NCBI GenBank assembly: GCA_018373675.1
Contig: JAHAGQ010000033.1
Location: 1-12,861 of the forward strand
Source: Collinsella sp.
GTDB lineage: Bacteria; Actinomycetota; Coriobacteriia; Coriobacteriales; Coriobacteriaceae
DNA: 12,861 nucleotides
Direction: 5' to 3'
Below the pieces are notes generated by a model that saw nothing but the letters and a program-made list of their open reading frames with translations, ran no database searches and was not told the DNA's origin. Of the stretch, positions 1-6,340 are shown piece after piece. Each line of letters opens with the position of its first letter. The first letter of the stretch is position 1. A program made the position numbers and the translations under genes.

Positions 1-58
1 GATGCCGTTCGAGATGAGGGTCAAGACGCCGGCGCCCGACGGGGAGACGGCGAGTTAG
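1..58 (+). CDS. C-terminal end of an unidentified plus-strand gene (partial)
   Basis: A reading frame open from the window edge ends with TAG at 56-58. Its last 18 residues read MPFEMRVKTPAPDGETAS. Seventeen of the 18 sense codons end in G or C, as in the genes around it, and a small terminator-like hairpin with six T follows at 83-102. Both facts favour a real coding end over chance. The frame that starts at base 1 is also open, so the choice rests on codon bias and the terminator. Too little is visible to name a family. Confidence 0.4.
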   Translation, partial: MPFEMRVKTPAPDGETAS

Positions 59-82
59 CCGGCAGGTCGGCATGTCAATCCT

Positions 83-102
83 GGTCTAACAGAGCCTTTT
101 TT
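83..102 (+). terminator. Small intrinsic terminator after the partial gene
   Basis: GGTCT (83-87) pairs with AGAGCC (91-96) with one bulged G and a three-base loop, followed by TTTTTT (97-102). The stem is short, but the position 25 bases after the stop codon and the clean T-run fit a terminator for the partial plus-strand gene. Confidence 0.4.
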
Positions 103-114
103 AATCCCCGTCCC

Positions 115-149
115 AGAAAAATCATCAGCGTGCGCTCTACTTTGCGCTG
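115..149 (-). terminator. Weak terminator overlapping the end of the radical SAM gene
   Basis: On the minus strand CAGCG (149-145) can pair with CGCTG (130-126). The stem spans the stop codon and is followed a few bases later by a run of five T (121-117 on minus). Stem and tract are separated by ATGA, so this is only a candidate. Confidence 0.25.
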
Positions 150-1075
150 GTGAGGACGCCGGTGGTGTCGAAGGCGGGGGTGAAGCTCTCGTCTACCGCG
201 CCGCCCTCTTGCCAGAACATTGTCGTAAAGCCCAGGTCGTCGGCATGGTCGAGCACCTGCTCGTACTCCTCGCGCGTCACGGCGCGCGCCAACTCGCCGC
301 CCTGCTCGCGCATGAGCGCATTGGGCGTGTACTGGTTCATGACCGAGATCGGCACGTCGCCCACCGTCTGCCACACCAGGTCCAGCACGCGACACGAATC
401 GTCTGCATGTCCCGGCAGTACCAGATGGCGCACAATCATGCCGCGCTTCATGAGCCCGCCCTCATCCACCATCTCTCCCCCGCGGCGCTCGATCTCGCGC
501 GCCATCTGAGCCAGACCCGACACGGCCACACGCGGGTAATCCTTTATATGGGAGAGCGACTGCGCAAGCCCGGCATTGGCATATTTAAAGTCGGTAAGCC
601 ACACATCGACCAGGTCGCCCAGCGCCGCCACGGCACTCGCGCGCTCGTAACCACTCGTGTTGTAGACGATCGGGATAACCAGTCCGCGCGCCCGTGCCGC
701 GGCAATCACGGCAGGCAACAGGTGCGCATAGTGCGTCGCCGTCACCAAATTGATGTTGTTGGCACCCTGGTCCTGCAGTTCCAGCATAATCTCGACCAGG
801 CGCTCAGGCGAAATCTCAAGGCCAAAATTGCCGGTCGAGATCTCGTGGTTCTGGCAGTAGATACATTTGAGCGAGCAACCGCTAAAGAAGATCGCGCCCG
901 AACCGGCCTCGCCCGAGATAGGCGGCTCCTCCCACATATGAAGCGCGGCGCGGGCCACCTTGAGCGTGTCGTTAGCACCGCAGACGCCGTGCGCGCCCTC
1001 ATCGCGCGCCGCACCGCAACGGCGCGGACACAAATGGCAGGCGGGCGAAAAAAGTTCGGTCAACGACGTCGGCAT
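137..1075 (-). CDS. PflX-type radical SAM protein (putative pyruvate formate-lyase activating enzyme homologue)
   Basis: This 312-residue protein carries the radical SAM cluster motif CxxxCxxC at Cys67, Cys71 and Cys74 (GCSLKCIYCQN), which would hold a 4Fe-4S cluster that cleaves S-adenosylmethionine. Ahead of it lies a second cysteine group, CHLCPRRC at residues 13-20 plus Cys32 in GVCG, which is typical of the PflX family (COG1313). The length fits that family. PflX proteins are named by similarity to pyruvate formate-lyase activase; their substrate is not established, so no specific reaction is claimed. I chose the ATG at 1075 because GGAG sits 9 bases upstream. A TTG 15 bases further up (1090) keeps the frame open but has no ribosome binding site. 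A perfect TTGACA (1183-1188, minus) with a weak -10 lies about 110 bases upstream. The gene stands alone, convergent with the partial gene at the left edge. Confidence 0.85.
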   Translation of the reverse strand: MPTSLTELFSPACHLCPRRCGAARDEGAHGVCGANDTLKVARAALHMWEEPPISGEAGSGAIFFSGCSLKCIYCQNHEISTGNFGLEISPERLVEIMLELQDQGANNINLVTATHYAHLLPAVIAAARARGLVIPIVYNTSGYERASAVAALGDLVDVWLTDFKYANAGLAQSLSHIKDYPRVAVSGLAQMAREIERRGGEMVDEGGLMKRGMIVRHLVLPGHADDSCRVLDLVWQTVGDVPISVMNQYTPNALMREQGGELARAVTREEYEQVLDHADDLGFTTMFWQEGGAVDESFTPAFDTTGVLTSAK

Positions 1076-1159
1076 AAAAACATGCTCCAAAACAACGATT
1101 CAGCAGCTCAAACGTAAAGGGCCAGACCGGGTAGACGGCTCCGTCCCTAAGGCGCCGTA

Positions 1160-1188
1160 ATCGTCCGACACGATTTTTGTAATGTCAA
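1160..1188 (-). promoter_or_regulatory. Candidate sigma70-type promoter for the radical SAM gene
   Basis: On the minus strand a perfect TTGACA (1188-1183) is followed after 17 bases by GACGAT (1165-1160), which matches the -10 consensus at only three of six positions. It lies about 90 bases upstream of the chosen start codon. It is back to back with the promoter of the plus-strand small RNA, so both would share 1183-1219. Confidence 0.35.
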
Positions 1189-1195
1189 GACTGGA

Positions 1196-1219
1196 ATCGA
1201 TAAAGTGCCGCTTTATGAT
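1196..1219 (+). promoter_or_regulatory. -10 box and overlapping inverted repeat ahead of the 6S-like RNA
   Basis: TATGAT at 1214-1219 is a good -10 box that would start transcription near 1226, three bases before the closing stem of the small RNA. The -35 (CTGGAA, 1191-1196, 17-bp spacer) is weak. An inverted repeat covers the spacer and the -10: ATAAAG (1200-1205) and CTTTAT (1211-1216) around TGCCG. ATC (1196-1198) and GAT (1217-1219) extend it once G1199 is bulged. This could be an operator, but no regulator is identified. Confidence 0.45.
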
Positions 1220-1225
1220 GTAGTT

Positions 1226-1396
1226 ATTCCGCCCCCCGCGGAGCAACTGGGTGAACCGTCGCGTTTATTTAGGGAGCCCACACAGTCGTGCCTAGTACAG
1301 GTATCCTTCGTTGTTAAGGACGCTGGAACAGTCGATGAGGGCACCCACCTGTTTTAGGTGGGTTCATTTTCGTAACGTGGGGGGTGGTTTTCTTTT
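1226..1396 (+). ncRNA. ssrS: Small structured RNA, candidate 6S RNA
   Basis: The segment of about 170 nt between the radical SAM gene and the TagO/WecA-type gene has the layout of an independent RNA. The two ends pair over 12 bp: CCGCCCCCCGCG (1229-1240) with CGTGGGGGGTGG (1376-1387), including two G-U pairs, followed at once by TTTTCTTTT (1388-1396). A -10 box TATGAT sits at 1214-1219. Inside, TCCTT/AAGGA (1304-1308 with 1316-1320) forms an apical hairpin, and CAG/CTG (1298-1300 with 1323-1325) continues it. Near the 3' side ACCCACCT (1343-1350) pairs with AGGTGGGT (1356-1363) around GTTTT. 6S RNA is built this way: closing stem, open central bubble with a small 3'-side hairpin, then a terminal stem. 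It binds RNA polymerase and damps sigma70 transcription. The gene name is an inference from this architecture and from general likeness of the 3'-side hairpin to 6S sequences. A leader RNA of the downstream gene is the main alternative. Confidence 0.55.
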
Positions 1397-1599
1397 GCCG
1401 AAAATCACCATACAGTCCATATGGATCCCCGCCGGCATCCCGACAAGCCATCGACAACATTCCAATATCTGGTATGCGCGTGATAATCGCACGGTGCAAA
1501 CCTCCGCACCCCCCTCGGTCGAGTATCATGGGACAGCTATGCCATTTCCGCGTAGCAACCTTTGACCTTTTCCTTCGACGCTTGGCGGTTTTTAGATTC
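1397..1599 (+). other. Leader region before the TagO/WecA-type gene
   Basis: This is about 200 bases without a convincing gene. The reading frame of the downstream transferase stays open through it. The translated sequence is proline- and arginine-rich, does not resemble the family's N-terminus, and has no good ribosome binding site, so it is treated as untranslated. A 10-bp palindrome TCCATATGGA (1416-1425) and a possible -10 GATAAT (1482-1487) are visible, without a clear -35. Confidence 0.4.
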
Positions 1600-2799
1600 A
1601 TGGCTTCATCCCCGAGCTACATACCGTACCTATGCGTGGCAGCGGCGGCTTTTATCACGACCTTCCTCGCGGTGCCCCTGGTCAAGCGCTTGGCAATTAA
1701 GCTCGATGCCGTCGACTATCCTTCTAAGCGCCGCATCAACACCAAGCCCATCCCGCGTTTGGGCGGAACGGCGGTGTTTTTGGGCCTGGTCGTTGCCTGC
1801 ATTGTGCAAATCCTAGGCACCTGGTACCTAGGCTGGCCACCCGTCCTGGTGCCGCACCCGCGCCTTCACATTAGCTATCCCATGCTGGCGCTCTCCTTTA
1901 CCGTCATCTTTGCGACCGGCGCTATCGACGACGTCTTCCAGCTCACGCCCAAGCAAAAGCTGGCCGGACAGGTCCTCGCCGCGCTTATCGCCTGCATGGG
2001 CGGCCTAAAAATCGGCGTCATCGTCAACCCGTTTGCTCCCGGCGAGATCATGCTCGGATGGCTCGCCTACCCCATCACCGTAATCTATCTGGTGGCATTC
2101 ACCAACATCATTAACCTCATCGACGGCCTCGACGGCTTGGCCACGGGCATCTGCGGCATCGCCTCGTTCACCATGTTTTCGATGGCCGTTCTCTCGGGCC
2201 GCATCGACGCCGCCGCGCTCTCCATTGCGCTCTTTGGCGCCTGTCTGGCCTTTTTGCGCTACAACTTCAACCCCGCAAGCATCTTCTTGGGCGACTCGGG
2301 GTCGCTGCTTCTGGGCTTTGCGCTGGGCTCCATCTCGCTGCTCAACGTGAGCCGCACCGCCGCACTCACCTCGCTTATCATCCCGCTCATCGTTGCCGGC
2401 GTGCCTATCATCGACACGTTTAGCGCCATCGTGCGCCGCAAGCGCGCCCACATTAGCATCGGGCAGGCCGACAAGGGCCACATCCACCACCGCCTGATCC
2501 AAGAAGGCTACAACCAAAAACAGGCTGTGCTGCTCATCTATGCCTGGTGCATTATGCTTTCGGCCGGCGCCGCCGCCATCAATCAGGTCGAGGTGCCCAT
2601 GCGCGTGCTCATCTTTACCGTGCTTGCCATTGGCTCGGCGGCCTTTGCCAAGCACCTGCACCTGTTTGAACCCGTGCTGCGCCACCATTACAACAAGCGC
2701 ACGCACGAGGACGAACTGGTCACCCCCGACGACCCCGCCTTTAAGCAGGAGGAGCAGGCAGCCGAGGAGCGCAAAGAAGAGCGCCACCACAAGCTCTAG
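1600..2799 (+). CDS. Undecaprenyl-phosphate N-acetylhexosamine-1-phosphate transferase (MraY/WecA/TagO family)
   Basis: This multi-pass membrane enzyme of 399 residues moves a sugar-1-phosphate, usually GlcNAc-1-P from UDP-GlcNAc, onto undecaprenyl phosphate on the inner face of the membrane. That is the first lipid-linked step of wall teichoic acid or surface polysaccharide synthesis. Family motifs are all present: DYPSKRRINTKPIPRLGG (39-56), the Asp-Asp pair at 110-111 (AIDDVFQLTPKQK), NIINLIDGLDGLATG (169-183), FLGDSGS (229-235), and the histidine motif HIHHRL (294-299) that separates WecA/TagO types from MraY. The C-terminus from about 360 is a charged, hydrophilic tail (EEQAAEERKEERHHKL), probably cytoplasmic. 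The ATG at 1600 places the first membrane segment (about 6-27) at the normal distance. Its ribosome binding site is weak, so an upstream start (1528 or 1474) cannot be excluded. The sugar substrate cannot be read from sequence. Confidence 0.88.
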   Translation: MASSPSYIPYLCVAAAAFITTFLAVPLVKRLAIKLDAVDYPSKRRINTKPIPRLGGTAVFLGLVVACIVQILGTWYLGWPPVLVPHPRLHISYPMLALSFTVIFATGAIDDVFQLTPKQKLAGQVLAALIACMGGLKIGVIVNPFAPGEIMLGWLAYPITVIYLVAFTNIINLIDGLDGLATGICGIASFTMFSMAVLSGRIDAAALSIALFGACLAFLRYNFNPASIFLGDSGSLLLGFALGSISLLNVSRTAALTSLIIPLIVAGVPIIDTFSAIVRRKRAHISIGQADKGHIHHRLIQEGYNQKQAVLLIYAWCIMLSAGAAAINQVEVPMRVLIFTVLAIGSAAFAKHLHLFEPVLRHHYNKRTHEDELVTPDDPAFKQEEQAAEERKEERHHKL

Positions 2800-2969
2800 G
2801 GCAAGCTGCCGAGGATGTGCCAAGGCACCGTTAGCCAAGCACGGCCGCGCCGCACCCATCGCACATGCCGCACCACGCGCGTCCCTCTCCCGCCCCTCGC
2901 CTACTTACGCACCACCCCTCCAATAAACGCGTTATCATCTTGACCCATGAACATACGTTAGGAGCAATC
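2800..2969 (+). other. Spacer between the transferase gene and trpS
   Basis: These 170 bases contain no convincing gene. A short hairpin GTGC/GCAC (2817-2820 with 2825-2828) has no T-run. TATCAT (2933-2938) is a possible -10 for trpS, but no -35 is found at the right distance. Whether trpS is read through from the transferase gene is open. Confidence 0.35.
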
Positions 2970-4019
2970 ATGCCAAACGAGAACAGCTACGAAGTCGCGC
3001 TGCAAAAGAGCAACGCCATTCGCGAGGGCCTGACCAAGACGCCCGAGAAGTTCACCATGCTCACCGGCGACCGCCCCACCGGCCGTCTGCACCTGGGCCA
3101 CTACTTCGGCACCCTCAAGGGCCGTGTTGAGCTGCAGAACATGGGCGCCAAGACCAACGTGCTCATCGCCGACTACCAGGTCATCACTGACCGCGACACG
3201 ACCGAGCACATCCAGGACAACGTGTACAACATGGTCATGGACTACCTTGCCTGCGGTATCGATCCCGACAAGACCATGATCTACGCGCACTCCGCCGTGC
3301 CCGCCGCCAACCAGCTCATGCTGCCGTTCCTGTCGCTGGTGTCCGAGGCCGAGCTGGCGCGCAACCCCACCGTCAAGGCCGAGATGGAGGCCTCGGGCCA
3401 TGAGCTTACCGGCCTTCTGCTCACCTACCCGGTGCATCAGGCCTGCGACATCCTGTTCTGCAAGGGCAACGTGGTGCCCGTCGGTCGTGACCAGCTGCCG
3501 CACATCGAGCTCACCCGCACCATCGCCCGCCGCTTTAACAACCGCTACGGCAAGGTGTTCCCCGAGGTCGACGCGCTGCTGTCCGAGACCCCGCTGCTGC
3601 CCGGCCTGGACGGCCGCAAGATGAGCAAGAGCTACGGCAACGCCATCAACATCTCGATGACCGCCGAGGAAACGGCCAAGCGCATCAAAAAGAGCCAGAC
3701 CGACTCCGAGCGCATGATCACGTTCGATCCCGAGAACCGCCCCGGCGTGTCCGGTTTGCTTTCGACGGCCGCCATCTGCACCGGTCGCTCCGAGGTCGAG
3801 ATTGCCGAGGAGATCGGCATGGGCGGCTCCGGCCAGCTCAAGAAGTACGTGACCGAGGCCGTCAACGAGTACTTCGCACCGATCCGCGAGCGTCGCCAGC
3901 GCTACGAGAACGATCTGGACTATGTGAAGGACGTCCTGCACGAGGGCAACCGTCGCGCCAACGAGATCGCCGATCAGACCCTGGCAGAGGTTCAGGACGC
4001 CATGGGCATGGTGTACTAG
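2970..4019 (+). CDS. trpS: Tryptophan--tRNA ligase
   Basis: This cytoplasmic class I aminoacyl-tRNA synthetase of 349 residues activates tryptophan with ATP and loads it on tRNA-Trp. The HIGH-type signature is TGRLHLGHYFG (HLGH at 41-44) and the KMSKS loop is exact (217-221, in GRKMSKSYGN). The Rossmann core between them contains ADYQVITDRDT and the VGRDQLPHIELTR segment typical of TrpRS. Length matches bacterial TrpRS. The ATG at 2970 is chosen because AGGAG (2960-2964) lies five bases upstream; the frame is open 105 bases further but that part reads as GC-rich noise. The codon use is strongly C/G-ending, as expected for a highly expressed housekeeping gene. It starts 170 bases after the transferase gene. 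No T-box-type leader is seen in that gap. A classical terminator follows the stop codon. Confidence 0.96.
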   Translation: MPNENSYEVALQKSNAIREGLTKTPEKFTMLTGDRPTGRLHLGHYFGTLKGRVELQNMGAKTNVLIADYQVITDRDTTEHIQDNVYNMVMDYLACGIDPDKTMIYAHSAVPAANQLMLPFLSLVSEAELARNPTVKAEMEASGHELTGLLLTYPVHQACDILFCKGNVVPVGRDQLPHIELTRTIARRFNNRYGKVFPEVDALLSETPLLPGLDGRKMSKSYGNAINISMTAEETAKRIKKSQTDSERMITFDPENRPGVSGLLSTAAICTGRSEVEIAEEIGMGGSGQLKKYVTEAVNEYFAPIRERRQRYENDLDYVKDVLHEGNRRANEIADQTLAEVQDAMGMVY

Positions 4020-4054
4020 ACCGATCTACTGGCTTGAGCTTTCGATTGCTTTAG

Positions 4055-4082
4055 GGCGGGCGCTGCGGCGTCCGCCTTTTTT
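4055..4082 (+). terminator. Intrinsic terminator of trpS
   Basis: GGCGGGCGC (4055-4063) pairs with GCGTCCGCC (4068-4076), with one G-U pair and a TGCG loop, and is followed by TTTTTT (4077-4082). It begins 35 bases after the trpS stop codon. This is a textbook rho-independent terminator. Confidence 0.92.
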
Positions 4083-4129
4083 GGAGCCGGACCGCTTCGG
4101 CTCCGTCCATCGCACCCCCTCGACAAACA

Positions 4130-4171
4130 GGAACAGGCCCGCCGGCAGTTAGCTGCCAGCGGGCCTGTTCC
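4130..4171. terminator. Strong long hairpin in the convergent gap, possible terminator
   Basis: GGAACAGGCCCGC (4130-4142) pairs perfectly with GCGGGCCTGTTCC (4159-4171). Inside, GGCAG (4144-4148) pairs with CTGCC (4153-4157) around a TTAG loop, with one C-A mismatch. This 18-bp stem is among the most stable structures in the window. Neither side has a clean T-run (minus side TGTTTGTC), so its role as a terminator is uncertain. It may instead be part of a small RNA on the minus strand. Confidence 0.5.
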
Positions 4172-4355
4172 CGAAGTACACCGTTGAATCGCACAGAGGG
4201 GAGGGATGCGAATCAAACTCAACAGGGCAGGCTTTTTCATCGCCTATTGCCTGCTCCCTTGCTGAAACCAATATAGTTCACCGTGGTTTACTTTCTGACG
4301 GCAAAGTACGCCGCCACACCTTCTCCATAAGTTAGCTATGGTAAACCTACAGTGT
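4172..4355. other. Rest of the convergent gap between trpS and the MGMT gene
   Basis: No convincing gene is seen here. The gap contains two further inverted repeats. TTGAATCGCA (4184-4193) faces TGCGAATCAA (4207-4216), with one A-A mismatch. GCAGGC (4227-4232) faces GCCTGC (4249-4254). On the minus strand TATATT (4275-4270) could be a -10, but no -35 is visible. A minus-strand frame starting at 4240 could encode a short peptide (MKKPALLSLIRIPPLC...), but it runs through the strong hairpin and looks like chance. Confidence 0.4.
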
Positions 4356-4396
4356 AAAACCACCACAAAGGGGACAGGCGCCTTTGTGGTGGTTTT
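4356..4396 (+). repeat. 40-bp palindromic repeat, copy 1 (forward), 3' of the MGMT gene
   Basis: Arms AAAACCACCACAAAGG (4356-4371) and its exact complement (4381-4396) enclose the loop GGACAGGCG. Read on the minus strand, the hairpin begins 16 bases after the MGMT stop codon and ends in TTTT, so it can act as a terminator. Copies 2-4 share the arms and the loop apart from one base. Confidence 0.9.
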
Positions 4397-4412
4397 CGCC
4401 ACGGAAGAACCG

Positions 4413-4733
4413 CTAGAGCCCGGCAGGCCAGCGACAGGCGGCCAAGTCGACGTGCATGTCGTCCTTAAACGCCACACCTTCCCCTAGCAAAAGCTCACGT
4501 TGAGCATCGGGACCGCCAAAAGCGAAGCCCTCGCATATGTGCCCGTCGGCAAACACCACGCGGTGACAGGGAATCTCGCCGGGGCGCGGATTACTATGCA
4601 GGGCATACCCCACGTACCGCGCACTTCGTGGACGACCGGCAAGCAGCGCCACCTGGCCATACGTGGCGACCATCCCCTCGGGGATCTGCTCGACCACCTC
4701 GTACACCCGTTCAAAAAAGCCCTCAGACGCCAT
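4413..4733 (-). CDS. MGMT/Ogt-family DNA alkyltransferase, catalytic domain only
   Basis: This 106-residue protein consists of the C-terminal DNA-binding and catalytic domain of O6-alkylguanine-DNA alkyltransferases. IPCHRVV at 54-60 carries the acceptor cysteine (Cys56) that takes the alkyl group from guanine. VATYGQVALLAG (22-33) is the helix-turn-helix region, and the RPRSARYVGYALHSNP stretch (34-49) includes the arginine-finger region. The alkyltransferase-like (ATL) proteins of similar size have Trp in place of this Cys, so this copy may be catalytically active; the N-terminal domain of full-length Ogt is absent. The start at 4733 has AAGGGAG six to seven bases upstream. An in-frame GTG at 4772 lies inside repeat copy 2 and is rejected. 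The gene is flanked by two copies of the 40-bp palindrome in opposite orientation. Confidence 0.85.
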   Translation of the reverse strand: MASEGFFERVYEVVEQIPEGMVATYGQVALLAGRPRSARYVGYALHSNPRPGEIPCHRVVFADGHICEGFAFGGPDAQRELLLGEGVAFKDDMHVDLAACRWPAGL

Positions 4734-4762
4734 TGCTCGCTCCCTTCCACCCGGAAAAGCAT

Positions 4763-4802
4763 AAACCACCACAAAGGTGCCTGTCCCCTTTGTGGTGGTT
4801 TT
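4763..4802 (-). repeat. 40-bp palindromic repeat, copy 2 (reverse), 3' of degV
   Basis: Arms AAACCACCACAAAGG (4763-4777) and its complement (4787-4801) enclose TGCCTGTCC, the reverse complement of the loop in copy 3. It lies 10 bases after the degV stop codon and 29 bases before the MGMT start, so it separates the two minus-strand genes and may end the degV transcript. Confidence 0.9.
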
Positions 4803-4812
4803 GACCGGAAAG

Positions 4813-5667
4813 CTAGTTGGCGGGGCGGAAGAAGGCTACGGCTACGGCGCCGGGGCCCACGTGGGTGCCGATGGTGGCGCCAATGGTGTGGATGGACAGC
4901 TCGCCCTCGGTGTGACCGGCCCACAGTGCCGCGCTGTCCTCGATATATTTCTTGAGCACGGCGTCCGAAAGGCCTGTATAGCCCAGCGCCAGCGGCATGG
5001 AAAAGTCGACGCCGCCCGCCTTTTCTACCTTCTGGTTGAGCAGGTTACGACCGTTCTTGGAACCGCGCGCCTTGCCCAGCTGCACGATCAGGCCGTCCTC
5101 GGCGGCCACAACGGGCTTTACGTTGAGCAACGTGCCCACAGCGCCGGCCGCAGCAGACAGGCGACCGCCGCGCACCAAGTACTCCAGCGTCTCAAGCAGA
5201 CCGATAACCACCACGCGGTCACGGACTGCCTCGACGGCCGCCGCGATCTGGGCCGCACTACGGCCCTCGTCCACCAAGCGCAACGCATACTCGACCAGGA
5301 CACGCTCGCCCAGGGTGACGTTATTGCTGTCCACCACGAACACGTCGCCGCCCGGCGCCTCGGCAAGTGCGGTACGGGCACTCTGATTGGTGCCCGAAAG
5401 CTTGGCGCCCACGGTAATAATCACTGCCTCGTCGCCGGCCTCACGTGCCTCGGCAATCGTCTGCGAAAACGCGTACGGGTTGACCTGGCCGGTCTTGGGC
5501 AGCTCATCGCGCTCCACGAGCATCTCGTAAAAGCGCTGATGATCGATGTCGACGCCATCCATATACACATCGGTGCCAAAGGTGACGGACAGCGGCAAAA
5601 CACGCAGAGCGGGGTGCTCCGCCGGCGACATATCGCTTGCGGAATCGGTAATAATACGAATGGACAT
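4813..5667 (-). CDS. DegV family fatty-acid-binding protein
   Basis: This 284-residue protein has the normal length and motifs of the DegV/FakB family: N-terminal IRIITDSASDM (3-13), the TGQVNP segment (59-64), LSGTNQSAR (90-98), FVVDSNNVTLGE (110-121), the RGGRLSAAAG stretch (166-175) and LLNVKPVV (180-187). FakB proteins bind one fatty acid and present it to the kinase FakA, which makes acyl phosphate for membrane lipids. Whether this paralogue serves that role is not visible; many DegV proteins are unassigned, and no fakA is in the window. The ATG at 5667 has AAAGGA six bases upstream; the open frame upstream of it is not DegV-like. It lies 119 bases after a MarR regulator gene on the same strand and may be co-transcribed with it. 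Repeat copy 2 follows the stop codon. Confidence 0.92.
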   Translation of the reverse strand: MSIRIITDSASDMSPAEHPALRVLPLSVTFGTDVYMDGVDIDHQRFYEMLVERDELPKTGQVNPYAFSQTIAEAREAGDEAVIITVGAKLSGTNQSARTALAEAPGGDVFVVDSNNVTLGERVLVEYALRLVDEGRSAAQIAAAVEAVRDRVVVIGLLETLEYLVRGGRLSAAAGAVGTLLNVKPVVAAEDGLIVQLGKARGSKNGRNLLNQKVEKAGGVDFSMPLALGYTGLSDAVLKKYIEDSAALWAGHTEGELSIHTIGATIGTHVGPGAVAVAFFRPAN

Positions 5668-5786
5668 AACAAATCCTTTCTTGCGCGGAGCTCGCGCGGG
5701 GAATTTTGACAGCAATGCCCCGGCACGGTATACGCGCTCAAACGGGACTATGCAGTTGTTAATGGGAAGCAAATGCCTTGGCGGCC

Positions 5787-6236
5787 TTAGATCTCGCGCA
5801 GGGTGTCGAGAATCGTACGCAGCGATGCATACATCTGCTCGCGCTGCTCCACACCCATAGCCTTACCGGTGGTATCGAGCACCTCGCGAATGATGCGGTC
5901 CGCCTCGCTCATGCTCTCGCCGCCCAGAGCGGTCAGGCGAACCGGAGCACGATACTTAACGGCGGCATCGCCCGAATCATCGACTTCGACGTAGCCGCCC
6001 TCCTCCAGATGCGCGAGCGTACGCGAGACGGCGGCGCGGGTCACGCCTGCCATGCGAGCCAGGTCGGCACCAGTCAGGCCGTCCTTGCTGCGCTCAAGAT
6101 AGTACAGGCACATAACGTCGGAGCCCTTGAGGCCCAGCCTTGCGCCCTCAGACGTCTTAATGCGCTGGATCTCCTTGTAGAGACCGCTGATCAGTCCGAC
6201 AAAGTCCTCGAAACGTGTCTCGTCGCTCTGCTGCAT
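5787..6236 (-). CDS. MarR family transcriptional regulator
   Basis: This 149-residue protein is a winged helix-turn-helix regulator. The DNA-binding part is at 54-83, where LTGADLARMAGVTRAAVSRT leads into the recognition helix. A basic wing with paired acids and RAPVRLTALG follows at 84-105, and helices on both sides (8-28 and 107-148) would form the dimer interface. MarR proteins usually bind a palindrome near their own promoter and release it when a small molecule binds. The start has AAAGGCGG about nine bases upstream. The upstream 100 bases contain two short palindromes that could be operators (6259-6267 and 6286-6300). degV lies directly downstream on the same strand, which makes a lipid-related signal possible (as for FabT, also a MarR protein), but that is inference. 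Confidence 0.9.
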   Translation of the reverse strand: MQQSDETRFEDFVGLISGLYKEIQRIKTSEGARLGLKGSDVMCLYYLERSKDGLTGADLARMAGVTRAAVSRTLAHLEEGGYVEVDDSGDAAVKYRAPVRLTALGGESMSEADRIIREVLDTTGKAMGVEQREQMYASLRTILDTLREI

Positions 6237-6258
6237 GGGAGACGACCGCCTTTCGCTT

Positions 6259-6300
6259 GCATAATGCTAACGGGTAAACATCTTAGTCGCATAAGGCGAC
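6259..6300 (-). promoter_or_regulatory. Two short palindromes upstream of the MarR gene, possible operators
   Basis: GCATAATGC (6259-6267) is a perfect 9-bp palindrome 22 bases upstream of the MarR start codon. GTCGC (6286-6290) and GCGAC (6296-6300) form a second one around ATAAG. MarR proteins often autoregulate through such sites, but the two differ in sequence and neither is proven. Confidence 0.3.
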
Positions 6301-6340
6301 ACCCGTACCCAAATACCCCATTTGTTAACCCATCAACATA

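Noticed and set aside
209..1117. Plus-strand open frame opposite the radical SAM gene
   Set aside because: The minus strand carries both conserved cysteine motifs; the plus frame is His/Arg-rich noise typical of antisense frames in GC-rich DNA.
1241..1270. T-box-like GGGTGAACC in the small RNA
   Set aside because: It resembles only part of the T-box consensus, lies at the 5' side of the RNA where a T-box would not be, and no specifier structure or synthetase gene follows directly.
4016..4240. Minus-strand frame of 74 codons in the convergent gap
   Set aside because: It runs through the trpS terminator and the 18-bp hairpin, has a poorly spaced ribosome binding site and reads as low-complexity Cys/Arg/Ala.
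4239..4260. Fluoride riboswitch suggested by GGCGATGA on the minus strand
   Set aside because: The remaining conserved parts of that riboswitch are missing and no fluoride exporter or related gene follows.
4331..4352. Iron-regulator (DtxR-type) box resemblance around GTTAGCTATGGTAAACC
   Set aside because: Only about five of eight half-site positions are symmetric and no gene starts nearby that would be controlled.
4777..5709. Plus-strand open frame opposite degV
   Set aside because: It is a shadow of the GC-rich degV gene. It starts within repeat copy 2 and has no family likeness.
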